A DNA stretch of 60,291 nucleotides from Lachnospiraceae bacterium. Lineage in GTDB: Bacteria; Bacillota; Clostridia; Lachnospirales; Lachnospiraceae. The notes beneath the pieces were generated by a model. It searched no databases and had not been told where the DNA came from. It saw nothing but the letters and a program-made list of their open reading frames with translations. Location: NCBI GenBank assembly GCA_022793375.1, contig JAAWCS010000070.1, forward strand, positions 1-60,291. The letters are read 5' to 3'. Of this stretch, positions 42,566 to 51,554 are shown piece by piece (within the stretch, counting starts at the first letter, position 1; each line of letters begins with the position of its first letter). The translations under genes were made by a program, and so were the position numbers.

Positions 42566-42594
42566 TTGAATTCTCTGGCAGATGGTGCTAGAAT
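42566..42594 (+). promoter_or_regulatory. Promoter of secA
   Basis: TTGAAT (42566-42571), a 17-bp spacer and TAGAAT (42589-42594), about 110 bp before the secA start and just downstream of the DnaA-box cluster. A second TATAAT occurs at 42599-42604 without a matching -35. Confidence 0.6.
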
Positions 42595-42702
42595 GGACTA
42601 TAATACTCTTTCTGCGCGTTGGCAATGCGGGCGCAGGGATGAAGGTAAAAGGATATCACAGCGATTGCTTCGAAATAAAAACAGGTAAGGAGTAAAGAGC
42701 CG

Positions 42703-45276
42703 ATGGGACTCATGCAGAAAATATTCGGTACGCACAGTGAGCGGGAATTAAAACTGATTCACCCGCTGGTGGATAAGATCGAGGCGCTGCGGCCGCAGAT
42801 GGCGGCCCTGAGCGATGGACAGCTGCGCGCAAAGACGGAGGAGTACAAGGAGCGCCTGGCGCAGGGAGAGACGCTTGATGATCTTCTGCCGGAGGCCTTT
42901 GCCACGGTGCGTGAGGCGGCGCGGCGCGTGCTGCATATGGAGCATTACCGGGTCCAGCTGATCGGCGGCATTATCCTGCATCAGGGACGGATTGCCGAGA
43001 TGAAAACCGGCGAAGGCAAGACGCTGGTGTCTACGCTGCCGGCTTATTTGAATGCCCTGGAGGGCCGGGGCGTCCACATCGTGACGGTCAACGATTACCT
43101 GGCGCACCGCGACGCGGAGTGGATGGGCAAAGTGCATGAGTTTTTGGGGCTGACGGTGGGCGTCGTGCTCAACAGCATGAACAGCGACGAGCGCCGGGCG
43201 GCGTACCAGTGCGATATCACCTATGTGACGAACAATGAGCTGGGATTTGATTATCTGCGCGATAACATGGTCATTTACAAGGAACAGCTGGTGCTGCGCA
43301 GCCTGCATTACGCGATCGTGGACGAGGTGGACTCGGTGCTTATTGACGAAGCGCGTACACCGTTAATCATTTCCGGCCAGAGCGGCAAGTCCACGAAGCT
43401 GTACGAGGTCTGCGATTATCTGGCTTCGCGGATGCAGCGCGGCGAGGCCAGCGGCGAGCTGACGAAGATGTCGGTGATTATGGGCGAGGAGATCACGGAG
43501 ACCGGCGATTTTATCGTCAATGAGAAGGAGAAGAACGTAAGCCTGACCGAGGACGGCGTCAAGAAGGTAGAGCAGTTCTTCAAGATCGAAAATCTGGCGG
43601 ATCCGGAGAATTTGGAGATCCAGCACAACATCATCCTGGCGCTGCGGGCAAATTACATGATGTTCCGGGACAAGGACTATGTGGTAAAGGACGATCAGGT
43701 TCTGATTGTCGATGAATTTACGGGCCGTATTATGCCGGGCCGGCGGTATTCCGACGGCCTGCATCAGGCGATCGAGGCCAAGGAGAAGGTGAAGGTGAAA
43801 CGGGAGAGCCGGACGCTGGCGACGATCACCTTCCAGAACTTCTTTAATAAGTTTGAGAAAAAGTGCGGCATGACCGGTACGGCGCTGACGGAGGAGAAGG
43901 AATTCCGCGATATTTACGGGATGGACGTAATCGAGATCCCGACGAATGTGCCGGTGGCGCGCAGGGACTGGCAGGACGCCGTCTACAAGAGCCGCCGCGA
44001 GAAGCTAAACGCGGTGGTAAACGAGGTCATGGAGTCGCACCGCAAGGGCCAGCCGGTGCTGGTGGGCACGATTACGATCGACGCTTCGGAAGAACTGAGC
44101 GCGATGCTTACGAAGAAGGGCATCCGTCATAACGTGCTGAACGCAAAGTTCCATGAGATGGAAGCGGAGATCATTGCCGATGCGGGAATGCACGGGGCGG
44201 TTACGATTGCCACCAACATGGCCGGGCGCGGTACGGATATCAAGCTGGACGACGAAGCGCGGGCGGCCGGCGGTTTGAAGGTCATCGGCACGGAGCGCCA
44301 TGAATCGCGCCGGATCGACAACCAGCTGCGCGGGCGGTCCGGACGGCAGGGCGATCCCGGTGAATCGCGGTTTTATATTTCTTTGGAGGACGATTTGATG
44401 CGGCTGTTCGGCTCGGAACGGCTGATGGGTATTTTCAGCGCGCTGGGCGTGGAGGACGGCGAGCAGATCGAGCACAAGATGCTTTCGGACACGATCGAGA
44501 AGGCGCAGAAGAAGATCGAGAACAACAACTACGGCATCCGCAAGCGCCTGCTTGAATACGACCAGGTGATGAACGAGCAGCGCGAGATTATTTACGCGGA
44601 GCGCCGCCGCGTGTTAGACGGCGAGAGCATGCGCGATGTAATCAGCAAGATGATCCAGGATATTGTGGAGAATACCGTGGATATGTATCTGTCGGACGAC
44701 CATTCGGCGGCGGAGTGGGATCTGGAGGCGCTGAATACAGCGCTGGTGCCGGTGATTCCCTTAACGCCGGTCAGCCTGACGACCGACCAGTATGCGTCGA
44801 TGAATAAGAATCAGCTGAAGCACATGCTCAAAGAAGAGGCGGTCAAGCTGTATGAGGAGAAGGAGGCGCAGTTTCCGGAGGCGGAGCACATGCGGGAGCT
44901 GGAGCGTGTGATCCTGCTGCGTGTGATCGACAGCAAGTGGATGAGCCATATCGACGACATGGACCAGCTGCGGCAGGGCATCGGCCTGCAGGCCTACGGG
45001 CAGAGAGATCCGCTCGTCGAGTACAAGATGGCGGGATATGATATGTTTGACGCCATGACGGCATCGATCCAGGAGGATACCGTGCGCATGCTGTACCATG
45101 TGAAGGTGGAGCAGAAGGTGGAACGGGAGCAGGTGGCAAAGGTCACCGGCACAAACCGGGACGATTCGCTTGCGAAAGCGCCGGTGCGGCGTGAAAACAA
45201 GAAGATTTATCCGAACGACCCCTGTCCGTGCGGTTCCGGCAAGAAGTATAAGCAGTGCCACGGGCGGATGAAGTAG
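42703..45276 (+). CDS. secA: Preprotein translocase ATPase SecA
   Basis: An 857-aa motor ATPase that drives Sec-dependent export. It has Walker A in [20 protein letters not shown], the DEVD Walker B in [20 protein letters not shown], the preprotein cross-linking region, the second nucleotide fold ([40 protein letters not shown]) and the helical wing. It ends with the SEC-C zinc motif ([14 protein letters not shown]), which binds SecB-like partners or ribosomes. Length is normal for Firmicute SecA. It is followed by prfB, the conserved Gram-positive order. Confidence 0.98.
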   Translation: MGLMQKIFGTHSERELKLIHPLVDKIEALRPQMAALSDGQLRAKTEEYKERLAQGETLDDLLPEAFATVREAARRVLHMEHYRVQLIGGIILHQGRIAEMKTGEGKTLVSTLPAYLNALEGRGVHIVTVNDYLAHRDAEWMGKVHEFLGLTVGVVLNSMNSDERRAAYQCDITYVTNNELGFDYLRDNMVIYKEQLVLRSLHYAIVDEVDSVLIDEARTPLIISGQSGKSTKLYEVCDYLASRMQRGEASGELTKMSVIMGEEITETGDFIVNEKEKNVSLTEDGVKKVEQFFKIENLADPENLEIQHNIILALRANYMMFRDKDYVVKDDQVLIVDEFTGRIMPGRRYSDGLHQAIEAKEKVKVKRESRTLATITFQNFFNKFEKKCGMTGTALTEEKEFRDIYGMDVIEIPTNVPVARRDWQDAVYKSRREKLNAVVNEVMESHRKGQPVLVGTITIDASEELSAMLTKKGIRHNVLNAKFHEMEAEIIADAGMHGAVTIATNMAGRGTDIKLDDEARAAGGLKVIGTERHESRRIDNQLRGRSGRQGDPGESRFYISLEDDLMRLFGSERLMGIFSALGVEDGEQIEHKMLSDTIEKAQKKIENNNYGIRKRLLEYDQVMNEQREIIYAERRRVLDGESMRDVISKMIQDIVENTVDMYLSDDHSAAEWDLEALNTALVPVIPLTPVSLTTDQYASMNKNQLKHMLKEEAVKLYEEKEAQFPEAEHMRELERVILLRVIDSKWMSHIDDMDQLRQGIGLQAYGQRDPLVEYKMAGYDMFDAMTASIQEDTVRMLYHVKVEQKVEREQVAKVTGTNRDDSLAKAPVRRENKKIYPNDPCPCGSGKKYKQCHGRMK

Positions 45277-45418
45277 GGCGGATTATACAGAAAGGCTCGC
45301 AGGGTAAGACCAAAAAGCGGCGTATTGGCCCGCTTTGCGGCTGCCGTATGGATTGAAACAGAGCAAAACGCCCTGCTTGCAGTTATAAAAATATATGGAT
45401 GAGAAAGAAGGTGACACA

Positions 45419-46529
45419 ATGGTTGAACTCGATCAGTTCAAACTCGATTTAAACAGCTTTACCCAGCCATTAGTGGAAGTGAGGGATTCACTTTAACCTG
45501 GCTGACAAGGAAAAACGAATTGCGGAACTGGAACGTTACATGGAGGAGCCTACGCTGTGGGACGATCCGGAGAAAGCGGCCGGTATTATCAAGGAGCTTG
45601 GGAGCCTGAAGGCGACGCGGGATACGTTTAACAAGCTGCAGCAGGACTACGATGATATCGGCGTCCTGATTGAGATGGGCTATGAGGAGAGCGATGCGTC
45701 GCTGATCCCGGAGATTGCCGAAGCGATCCGCAGCCTGGGCGAGGAGCTGGATAAGATCCGTATTCAGACGCTTTTGTCCGAGGAGTATGACAAGAACAAT
45801 GCGATTTTGAAGCTGAATGCCGGCGCGGGCGGTACGGAATCCTGCGACTGGGCTTCGATGCTGTACCGCATGTATATGCGCTGGGCGGAGAAGAAAGGCT
45901 TTAGCGTGGAGGTGCTGGACTTTTTGGACGGCGACGAGGCGGGGATCAAGTCGGTGACGGTGCAGATCAACGGAGAAAATGCCTACGGCTATCTGAAGTC
46001 GGAGCACGGCGTCCACCGTCTGGTGCGGATTTCGCCCTTTAACGCGGCGGGCAAGCGGCAGACCTCGTTTGTATCCTGCGATATTATGCCGGAGATCGAG
46101 GCGGACCTGGATGTGGAGATCGATGAGGACGACCTGCGGATCGATACGTATCGTTCGAGCGGCGCGGGCGGCCAGCATATCAACAAGACCTCGTCGGCAA
46201 TCCGTATTACGCATCTGCCGACGGGCATTGTGGTACAGTGCCAGAATGAGCGCTCACAGTTCCAGAACAAGGATAAGGCGATGCAGATGCTGAAGGCGAA
46301 GCTGTTTATGTTAAAGAAGCAGAGCAATGCCGAGAAATTGTCGGACATCCGCGGGGACGTGAAGGAAATCGGCTGGGGCAGCCAGATCCGTTCGTATGTG
46401 CTGCAGCCGTACACAATGGTCAAGGACCACCGCACCGAGGCGGAGACGGGCAATGTGAACGCGGTGCTGGACGGGGATATCGATCTGTTTATGAGCGCGT
46501 TTCTGAAGTGGAACAGCTTGAAGAAATAG
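45419..46529 (+). CDS. prfB: Peptide chain release factor 2 with programmed +1 frameshift
   Basis: Translation starts at ATG 45419 (AAGAAGGTGA before it), and 25 codons lead to an in-frame TAA at 45494-45496. A +1 slip on CTT TAA C continues at AAC (45495-45497) to the stop at 46529, giving 370 aa. An internal SD-like AGGGA lies just upstream of the slip site (45483-45486). The main part shows the RF2 tripeptide SPF (RLVRISPFNAAGKR) and the catalytic GGQ in SSGAGGQHINKTSSAIRITH. RF2 releases peptides at UGA and UAA. The recoding stop is usually UGA; here it is UAA, which RF1 also reads. Confidence 0.95.
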
Positions 46530-46619
46530 GTATGGCAGGGGACTGGCCGCCGGGCGGGCAGCCCCCCTTTTACGGGGCAGACTTTACGGGGAGAACGGAG
46601 CGAGGAGTAAGAAAAATCT

Positions 46620-47828
46620 ATGCTGATTGTGAAGAAGTTTGGCGGCACGTCGGTAGCCAGTAAGGAGCGGATCTACAATGTGGCGAAACGCTGCATCGAG
46701 GATTACAAGGCCGGGCACGACGTGGTGGTGGTATTGTCCGCCATGGGAGATACCACGGATGACCTGATTGAGATGGCCCACAGCATCAACGAGCACCCGC
46801 CTAAGCGGGAGATGGATATGCTTTTGTCGGTAGGGGAGCAGATGAGCGTGGCGTATATGGGGATGGCGATGGATGCCCTGGATGTGCCGGCGATTTCGCT
46901 GAATGCGTTCCAGGTACAGATGCATACCAATTCTTCCTACGGTGCGGCAAAATTAAAGCGTATCGATACGGAGCGGATCCGCAACGAACTGGCGATGCAC
47001 AAGATTGTGATTGTGACAGGGTTCCAGGGAGTCAATAAGTTTGACGATATTACGACTCTGGGCCGGGGCGGTTCGGATACGACGGCGGTGGCGCTGGCGG
47101 CCTGTCTGCATGCGGACCGCTGTGAAATCTATACCGATGTGGACGGCGTGTATACGGCAGATCCGCGGATTGTACCGGATGCGCGTAAGCTTTCGGAGAT
47201 TTCCTATTCGGAGATGCTTGAGATGGCGACTCTGGGGGCCAAGGTACTGCACAATCGTTCGGTGGAGATGGCCAAGAAGTACGGGGTACGGCTGATCGTC
47301 CGTTCCAGTTTGAATACCAATGAGGGAACCGTGGTAAAGGAGGCGGCAAGGATGGAGAAAATGATCGTAAGCGGCGTCGCGGCGGACAAGGATGTGGCGC
47401 GCATTTCTGTTATGGGTGTGGAAAATGAACCCGGTATTGCCTTTAAGGTGTTTAACAGCCTGGCGAAGAAGAAGATTAACGTGGATATCATCCTGCAGTC
47501 GGTTGGCCGCGGCGGTACGAAGGATATTGCATTTACGGTGGCGAAAGGCGACGTGGAGGCGGCGATCGGGGTCATCCAGGAAGATATGAATGTGTTTACG
47601 GCCAAGGGCTATGAGGTGGAGGAAGGCGTGGCTAAGGTTTCGATCATCGGGGCCGGTATGACGTCCCATCCGGGTGTGGCGGCGAAGATGTTTGAGGCGC
47701 TTTCGAGCGGCGGGATCAACATCAAGATGATTTCGACATCGGAAATCCGCATTACGGTGGTGGTGGACGCCGCGGACGCGGACCGTGCCGTGCGGCGGAT
47801 CCATGATGCCTTTGATCTGGCGGACTGA
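46620..47828 (+). CDS. lysC: Aspartate kinase
   Basis: A 402-aa monofunctional aspartokinase, the first step of lysine, threonine and methionine synthesis. The N-terminal kinase shows VKKFGGTSVASKERIYNVAK, FDDITTLGRGGSDTTAVALA and EIYTDVDGVYTADPRIVPDA. The C-terminal ACT domain pair (NEPGIAFKVFNSLAKKKINV and HPGVAAKMFEALSSGGINIK, MISTSEIRITVVVD) provides feedback control, probably by lysine and/or threonine. The start MLIVKKFGGTS is the family norm. It follows prfB by 90 bp. Confidence 0.97.
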   Translation: MLIVKKFGGTSVASKERIYNVAKRCIEDYKAGHDVVVVLSAMGDTTDDLIEMAHSINEHPPKREMDMLLSVGEQMSVAYMGMAMDALDVPAISLNAFQVQMHTNSSYGAAKLKRIDTERIRNELAMHKIVIVTGFQGVNKFDDITTLGRGGSDTTAVALAACLHADRCEIYTDVDGVYTADPRIVPDARKLSEISYSEMLEMATLGAKVLHNRSVEMAKKYGVRLIVRSSLNTNEGTVVKEAARMEKMIVSGVAADKDVARISVMGVENEPGIAFKVFNSLAKKKINVDIILQSVGRGGTKDIAFTVAKGDVEAAIGVIQEDMNVFTAKGYEVEEGVAKVSIIGAGMTSHPGVAAKMFEALSSGGINIKMISTSEIRITVVVDAADADRAVRRIHDAFDLAD

Positions 47829-47921
47829 GATTAAGCCGGTTAGAAAGCAGCTGAGACGAAGGCGGTCCGGACAGATACGGCCCGGGCCGGTAGAATAACT
47901 CGGTTTTGGCGGGAAGGAACG

Positions 47922-48425
47922 ATGACGAAGAAAAAGGATATTGGCACAGAGGAGGTTCTGTACCGGTTGGGATTGGCGGCCGCCCTGACAGCGGCCGCTG
48001 TCTGTATGTTTCTGCGGATGGCGCCGCCGGAGGTCCGGGAGTGGCTGGAGCGGTATTCTTTTTGCGTGATTTACCGATTGACCGGCTTTACCTGTCCGGG
48101 CTGCGGCGGTACGCGGGCATTTGAGGAATTGCTAAAAGGCCATGTGGCGCGAAGCTTTTTATACCATCCGCTGGTGCCCTGCGGGCTGGGCTTTTATGCG
48201 GTTTTTATGGGAAGCCATACCTGGGAGAAGCTGCGAAAGCGGTTTCGGCCGGCCGCCGGCCGTCCTGTGGGGATCAAATGGAAAGACGGGTATGCCATAG
48301 CGGCGGTGGGACTGCTGGTTGGCAACTTTATCATAAAGAATCTGATTCATCTGTTTACAAAGACGGATGTGCTGGCAGAGTTGGATTGCCTGTTTATGGG
48401 GCAGGGGTATCCCATTATGCCCTGA
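47922..48425 (+). CDS. DUF2752 domain membrane protein
   Basis: A 167-aa membrane protein with three to four hydrophobic segments and the DUF2752 signature CVIYRLTGFTCPGCGGTRAF, in which the CPGCG pair could bind metal or form a disulphide. The last residues (YPIMP) and the stop codon are encoded inside a copy of the dispersed two-hairpin repeat, suggesting that the repeat inserted into the 3' end of the gene and reset its C-terminus. Function unknown. Confidence 0.8.
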   Translation: MTKKKDIGTEEVLYRLGLAAALTAAAVCMFLRMAPPEVREWLERYSFCVIYRLTGFTCPGCGGTRAFEELLKGHVARSFLYHPLVPCGLGFYAVFMGSHTWEKLRKRFRPAAGRPVGIKWKDGYAIAAVGLLVGNFIIKNLIHLFTKTDVLAELDCLFMGQGYPIMP

Positions 48426-48450
48426 AAACACGGGCAATAATAATGAAAGG
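48410..48450 (+). repeat. Two-hairpin dispersed repeat supplying a stop codon
   Basis: CCCATTATGCCCTGAAAACA followed by CGGGCAATAATAATGAAAGG matches the repeat family. It overlaps the last codons and TGA of the DUF2752 gene and ends at the ribosome site of tex. Confidence 0.75.
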
Positions 48451-48462
48451 AATTGCATCTAT

Positions 48463-50607
48463 ATGGATATTATCAGGCAGCTGCAGGAGGAACTGGAAAT
48501 CGGCTATGGTCAGGCGAAAGCCGCCGTGGAATTGATCGATGAGGGAAATACGATCCCTTTTATCGCCCGTTACCGTAAGGAAGCGACCGGTTCGCTGAAC
48601 GACGAGGTGCTGCGCAGGCTGGATGAGCGCTTGAAATACCTGCGTAATCTGGAGGAGCGCAAGAGCCAGGTGCTTTCGACGATCGAAGAGCAGGGGAAGC
48701 TGACGGAGGAGCTGCGGGCGGCGATTCAGGCGGCGGCGACTTTGGTGGTAGTAGAGGATTTATACCGCCCGTACCGGCCGAAGCGGCGGACGCGGGCGAC
48801 GGTGGCAAAGGAAAAGGGCCTGGAGCCGTTGGCAAACTTTATCGGGCTGCAGCTGACACGGGAGCCTTTGGAGACGGAGGCGGAGAAGTATATTTCCGAG
48901 GAAAAGGGAGTGGCTTCGGCGGACGAGGCGCTTTCCGGGGCCAGAGATATCCTGGCGGAGCGCATTTCCGATACCGCGGATTACCGTATATACATCCGTG
49001 AGCTGACGATGCGGGAGGGCGTTTTGCAGGCGTCCGGCAAGGAAGGCGAACCTTCGGTCTATGAGATGTACTATCATTATGAGGAGCCGGTGAAGCGGGT
49101 GGCGGGACACCGCGTTTTGGCGCTCAACCGCGGGGAGAAGGAGAAATTTCTTACAGTAAAGGTGGCGGCTCCGGAGGAGCGGATCCTTTTGTATCTGGAG
49201 AAGAAAACAATCACCCGCAATAATCCGTATACGACGCCTGTTTTGAAAGAGGCGGCGGCGGACAGCTACGAACGACTGATCGCGCCGGCGATCGAGCGGG
49301 AGGTCCGCAATGCGCTGACGGAGATGGCGGAGGAGGGGGCGATCCAGGTCTTTGGCAAAAATCTGGAGCAGCTTTTGATGCAGCCGCCGATTGTCGGGCA
49401 TACGGTCCTGGGCTGGGATCCGGCGTTTCGCACCGGCTGTAAGCTGGCGGTGGTCGATGCGACGGGCAAGGTGCTGGATACGGTGGTCATTTATCCGACC
49501 GCGCCGCAGAATAAAGTGGCGGAGGCGAAATCGATCCTCAAAAAGATGATCCGCCGGCATGGAATTACGCTGATTTCCGTAGGCAACGGGACGGCGTCCC
49601 GGGAGTCAGAAGCGATCATCGCGGAACTTTTGAAAGAAATTCCGGAAAAAGTACAGTATATTATTGTAAATGAAGCCGGGGCTTCGGTTTACTCGGCGAG
49701 CAAACTGGCAACGGAAGAGTTCCCTGAATTTGACGTCGGGCAGCGCAGCGCTGTCTCGATCGCCCGCCGCCTGCAAGACCCGCTGGCGGAACTGGTAAAA
49801 ATCGATCCCAAGTCGATCGGCGTAGGCCAGTATCAGCATGACATGAACCAGAAGCGTCTGGGAGAATCGCTGCAGGGCGTGGTCGAGGACAGCGTCAACC
49901 GGGTCGGCGTGGACTTGAATACGGCTTCGGCCTCACTTTTAGAATATATTTCCGGCGTGTCCAAGACAATCGCAAAAAATATTGTGGCGTACCGGGAGGA
50001 GAACGGAAGATTTGAAAACCGCCGTCAGCTTTTGAAGGTGCCTAAGCTGGGGCCTAAGGCATATGAGCAGTGCGCGGGCTTTATGCGCATTATGGGCGGC
50101 AGCGAACCGCTTGATACATCGGCGGTCCATCCGGAATCCTATGAGGCGGCGCACAAACTCTTAAAGCGCCTGGGCTATGAGCCGGAGGCGATTTTAAACG
50201 GCGGCCTGAAGGGAATCGGCCGCAAAATCGCGGACTACGAAGCGCTGGCCGCAGAGCTGGGCGTAGGGGCGATCACGCTGGAGGACATGGTGAAGGAGCT
50301 GGAAAAGCCGGCCCGTGACCCGCGCGACGAGATGCCCAGGCCGATTCTGCGCACCGATGTCATGGAGATGAAGGATCTGCAGCCGGGAATGGTGTTAAAG
50401 GGGACGGTGCGCAATGTCATTGATTTCGGCGCTTTTGTGGATATCGGCGTACACCAGGACGGCCTGGTACATATCTCACAGCTGGCCGACCGCTTTATTA
50501 AGCATCCGCTGGAGGCCGTGAGCGTGGGGGACATTGTGAAGGTGAAGGTACTGAGCGTGGATCTGGATAAAAAGCGGATTGCGCTGACCATGAAGGGAGT
50601 GGAATAA
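48463..50607 (+). CDS. tex: Tex-family S1 RNA-binding protein
   Basis: A 714-aa Tex protein: the N-terminal helical region (GYGQAKAAVELIDEGNTIPF, IARYRKEATG), a YqgF-like RNase H fold (LGWDPAFRTGCKLAVVDATG), helix-hairpin-helix repeats (LLEYISGVSKTIAKNIVAYR) and a C-terminal S1 domain (LKGTVRNVIDFGAFVDIGVH). Tex binds nucleic acid and affects transcription and toxin expression in several bacteria. ATG 48463 is in the family-typical position; its AAAGG site is rather far upstream (about 12 nt) and comes from the repeat just before it. Confidence 0.95.
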   Translation: MDIIRQLQEELEIGYGQAKAAVELIDEGNTIPFIARYRKEATGSLNDEVLRRLDERLKYLRNLEERKSQVLSTIEEQGKLTEELRAAIQAAATLVVVEDLYRPYRPKRRTRATVAKEKGLEPLANFIGLQLTREPLETEAEKYISEEKGVASADEALSGARDILAERISDTADYRIYIRELTMREGVLQASGKEGEPSVYEMYYHYEEPVKRVAGHRVLALNRGEKEKFLTVKVAAPEERILLYLEKKTITRNNPYTTPVLKEAAADSYERLIAPAIEREVRNALTEMAEEGAIQVFGKNLEQLLMQPPIVGHTVLGWDPAFRTGCKLAVVDATGKVLDTVVIYPTAPQNKVAEAKSILKKMIRRHGITLISVGNGTASRESEAIIAELLKEIPEKVQYIIVNEAGASVYSASKLATEEFPEFDVGQRSAVSIARRLQDPLAELVKIDPKSIGVGQYQHDMNQKRLGESLQGVVEDSVNRVGVDLNTASASLLEYISGVSKTIAKNIVAYREENGRFENRRQLLKVPKLGPKAYEQCAGFMRIMGGSEPLDTSAVHPESYEAAHKLLKRLGYEPEAILNGGLKGIGRKIADYEALAAELGVGAITLEDMVKELEKPARDPRDEMPRPILRTDVMEMKDLQPGMVLKGTVRNVIDFGAFVDIGVHQDGLVHISQLADRFIKHPLEAVSVGDIVKVKVLSVDLDKKRIALTMKGVE

Positions 50608-50609
50608 AT

Positions 50610-50960
50610 TTGGAAAAAGACGGCAAGAAAACCTTGTTTAACCTGGTGGTAAATATGCTGGCCCTGATGCTGGCGCCGTATCTGGTTTCCGGCGTGTATA
50701 TTGGCAATATCGGCTCGGCCTTTGCGGCGGCGCTGCTGCTGATGATCTTAAACAAGCTGGTGCGCCCGATCCTGGAGTTGATTTCCCTGCCGCTTACCTG
50801 TCTGACGCTGGGTTTGTTTGAACTGGTAATCAGCGCCTTTATCCTCAAGCTGGTGGATCTGCTGCTGCCGACTATCTACTTTGCATCCACGGGGAAATAT
50901 TTTATCGTCGTGATTATCATCGCGGTTGTCAACGGGCTGTTCGGGACCGGGAAAGAGTAG
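50610..50960 (+). CDS. Phage-holin-family IV small membrane protein
   Basis: A 116-aa protein with four hydrophobic helices (VNMLALMLAPYLVSGVYIGN, AFAAALLLMILNKLVRPILE, PLTCLTLGLFELVISAFILK, IVVIIIAVVNGLF), the layout of the 'Mycobacterial 4TM holin' superfamily. These are common chromosomal proteins, not evidence of a prophage. The start is TTG 50610 (GGGAG before it), 2 bp after the tex stop. It lies between tex and tsaE in a tight run of genes. Function unknown. Confidence 0.8.
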   Translation: MEKDGKKTLFNLVVNMLALMLAPYLVSGVYIGNIGSAFAAALLLMILNKLVRPILELISLPLTCLTLGLFELVISAFILKLVDLLLPTIYFASTGKYFIVVIIIAVVNGLFGTGKE

Positions 50961-50966
50961 GGCTTC

Positions 50967-51398
50967 ATGGAGGGAAAAAAAGTATTTGAGACGTATGGCC
51001 CGCTGGAAACGCATGATCTGGGGCGCAAGCTGGGCGCACAGGCGCTGCCCGGGCAGGTAATCTGCCTGGAGGGAGACTTGGGCGTGGGCAAGACCGTGTT
51101 TACGCAGGGGTTTGCAGAGGGGCTGGGCATCGCCGGGCCGGTAAACAGCCCGACATTTACAATTCTGCAGATTTATGAAGAGGGCCGGCTGCCGCTGTAC
51201 CATTTTGACGTCTATCGAATCGGGGACGCGCAAGAGATGGAAGAGATCGGCTATGAGGAGTATTTTTACGGGCATGGCGTATGTCTGATCGAGTGGCCGT
51301 CGCGGATTGAGGAGCTGATCCCGCCGGAGGCGGCGCGCATCTTAATTGAAAAGGCGCCGGAGAGAGGGTTTGATTACCGGAGGATTGCGGTTCAATAA
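50967..51398 (+). CDS. tsaE: tRNA t6A-synthesis ATPase TsaE
   Basis: A 143-aa P-loop ATPase that works with TsaB and TsaD to make N6-threonylcarbamoyl-adenosine at tRNA position 37. It carries the Walker A segment EGDLGVGKTVFTQGFAEGLG, then NSPTFTILQIYE and LYHFDVYRI. ATG 50967 is 6 bp after the preceding gene. Usually tsaE is followed directly by tsaB and rimI; here a 458-aa gene of unknown function is inserted between tsaE and tsaB. Confidence 0.95.
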   Translation: MEGKKVFETYGPLETHDLGRKLGAQALPGQVICLEGDLGVGKTVFTQGFAEGLGIAGPVNSPTFTILQIYEEGRLPLYHFDVYRIGDAQEMEEIGYEEYFYGHGVCLIEWPSRIEELIPPEAARILIEKAPERGFDYRRIAVQ

Positions 51399-51554
51399 AA
51401 AAGAGGCGTTGTCCTTTTCGTGCGGGCACTGCCTCAGCACTAAAGAATCTGCCTCTGATTATCGGTAAGAGTATGAACAATTTCTGCATTTATTATATGC
51501 GCTTTTTGCAAAAATGTCAATCCCAAAACAGTTTGCGAAAAAGGGGGGAAGAGG

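Noticed and set aside
45419..45496. prfB as a broken gene because of the early stop
   Set aside because: The stop lies at the classic RF2 recoding site with a CTT slip codon and upstream SD-like element, and the +1 frame continues a full RF2.
50610..50960. Holin-family gene as a sign of a prophage
   Set aside because: This four-helix superfamily is common on chromosomes, and the gene is embedded in housekeeping genes with no phage neighbours.
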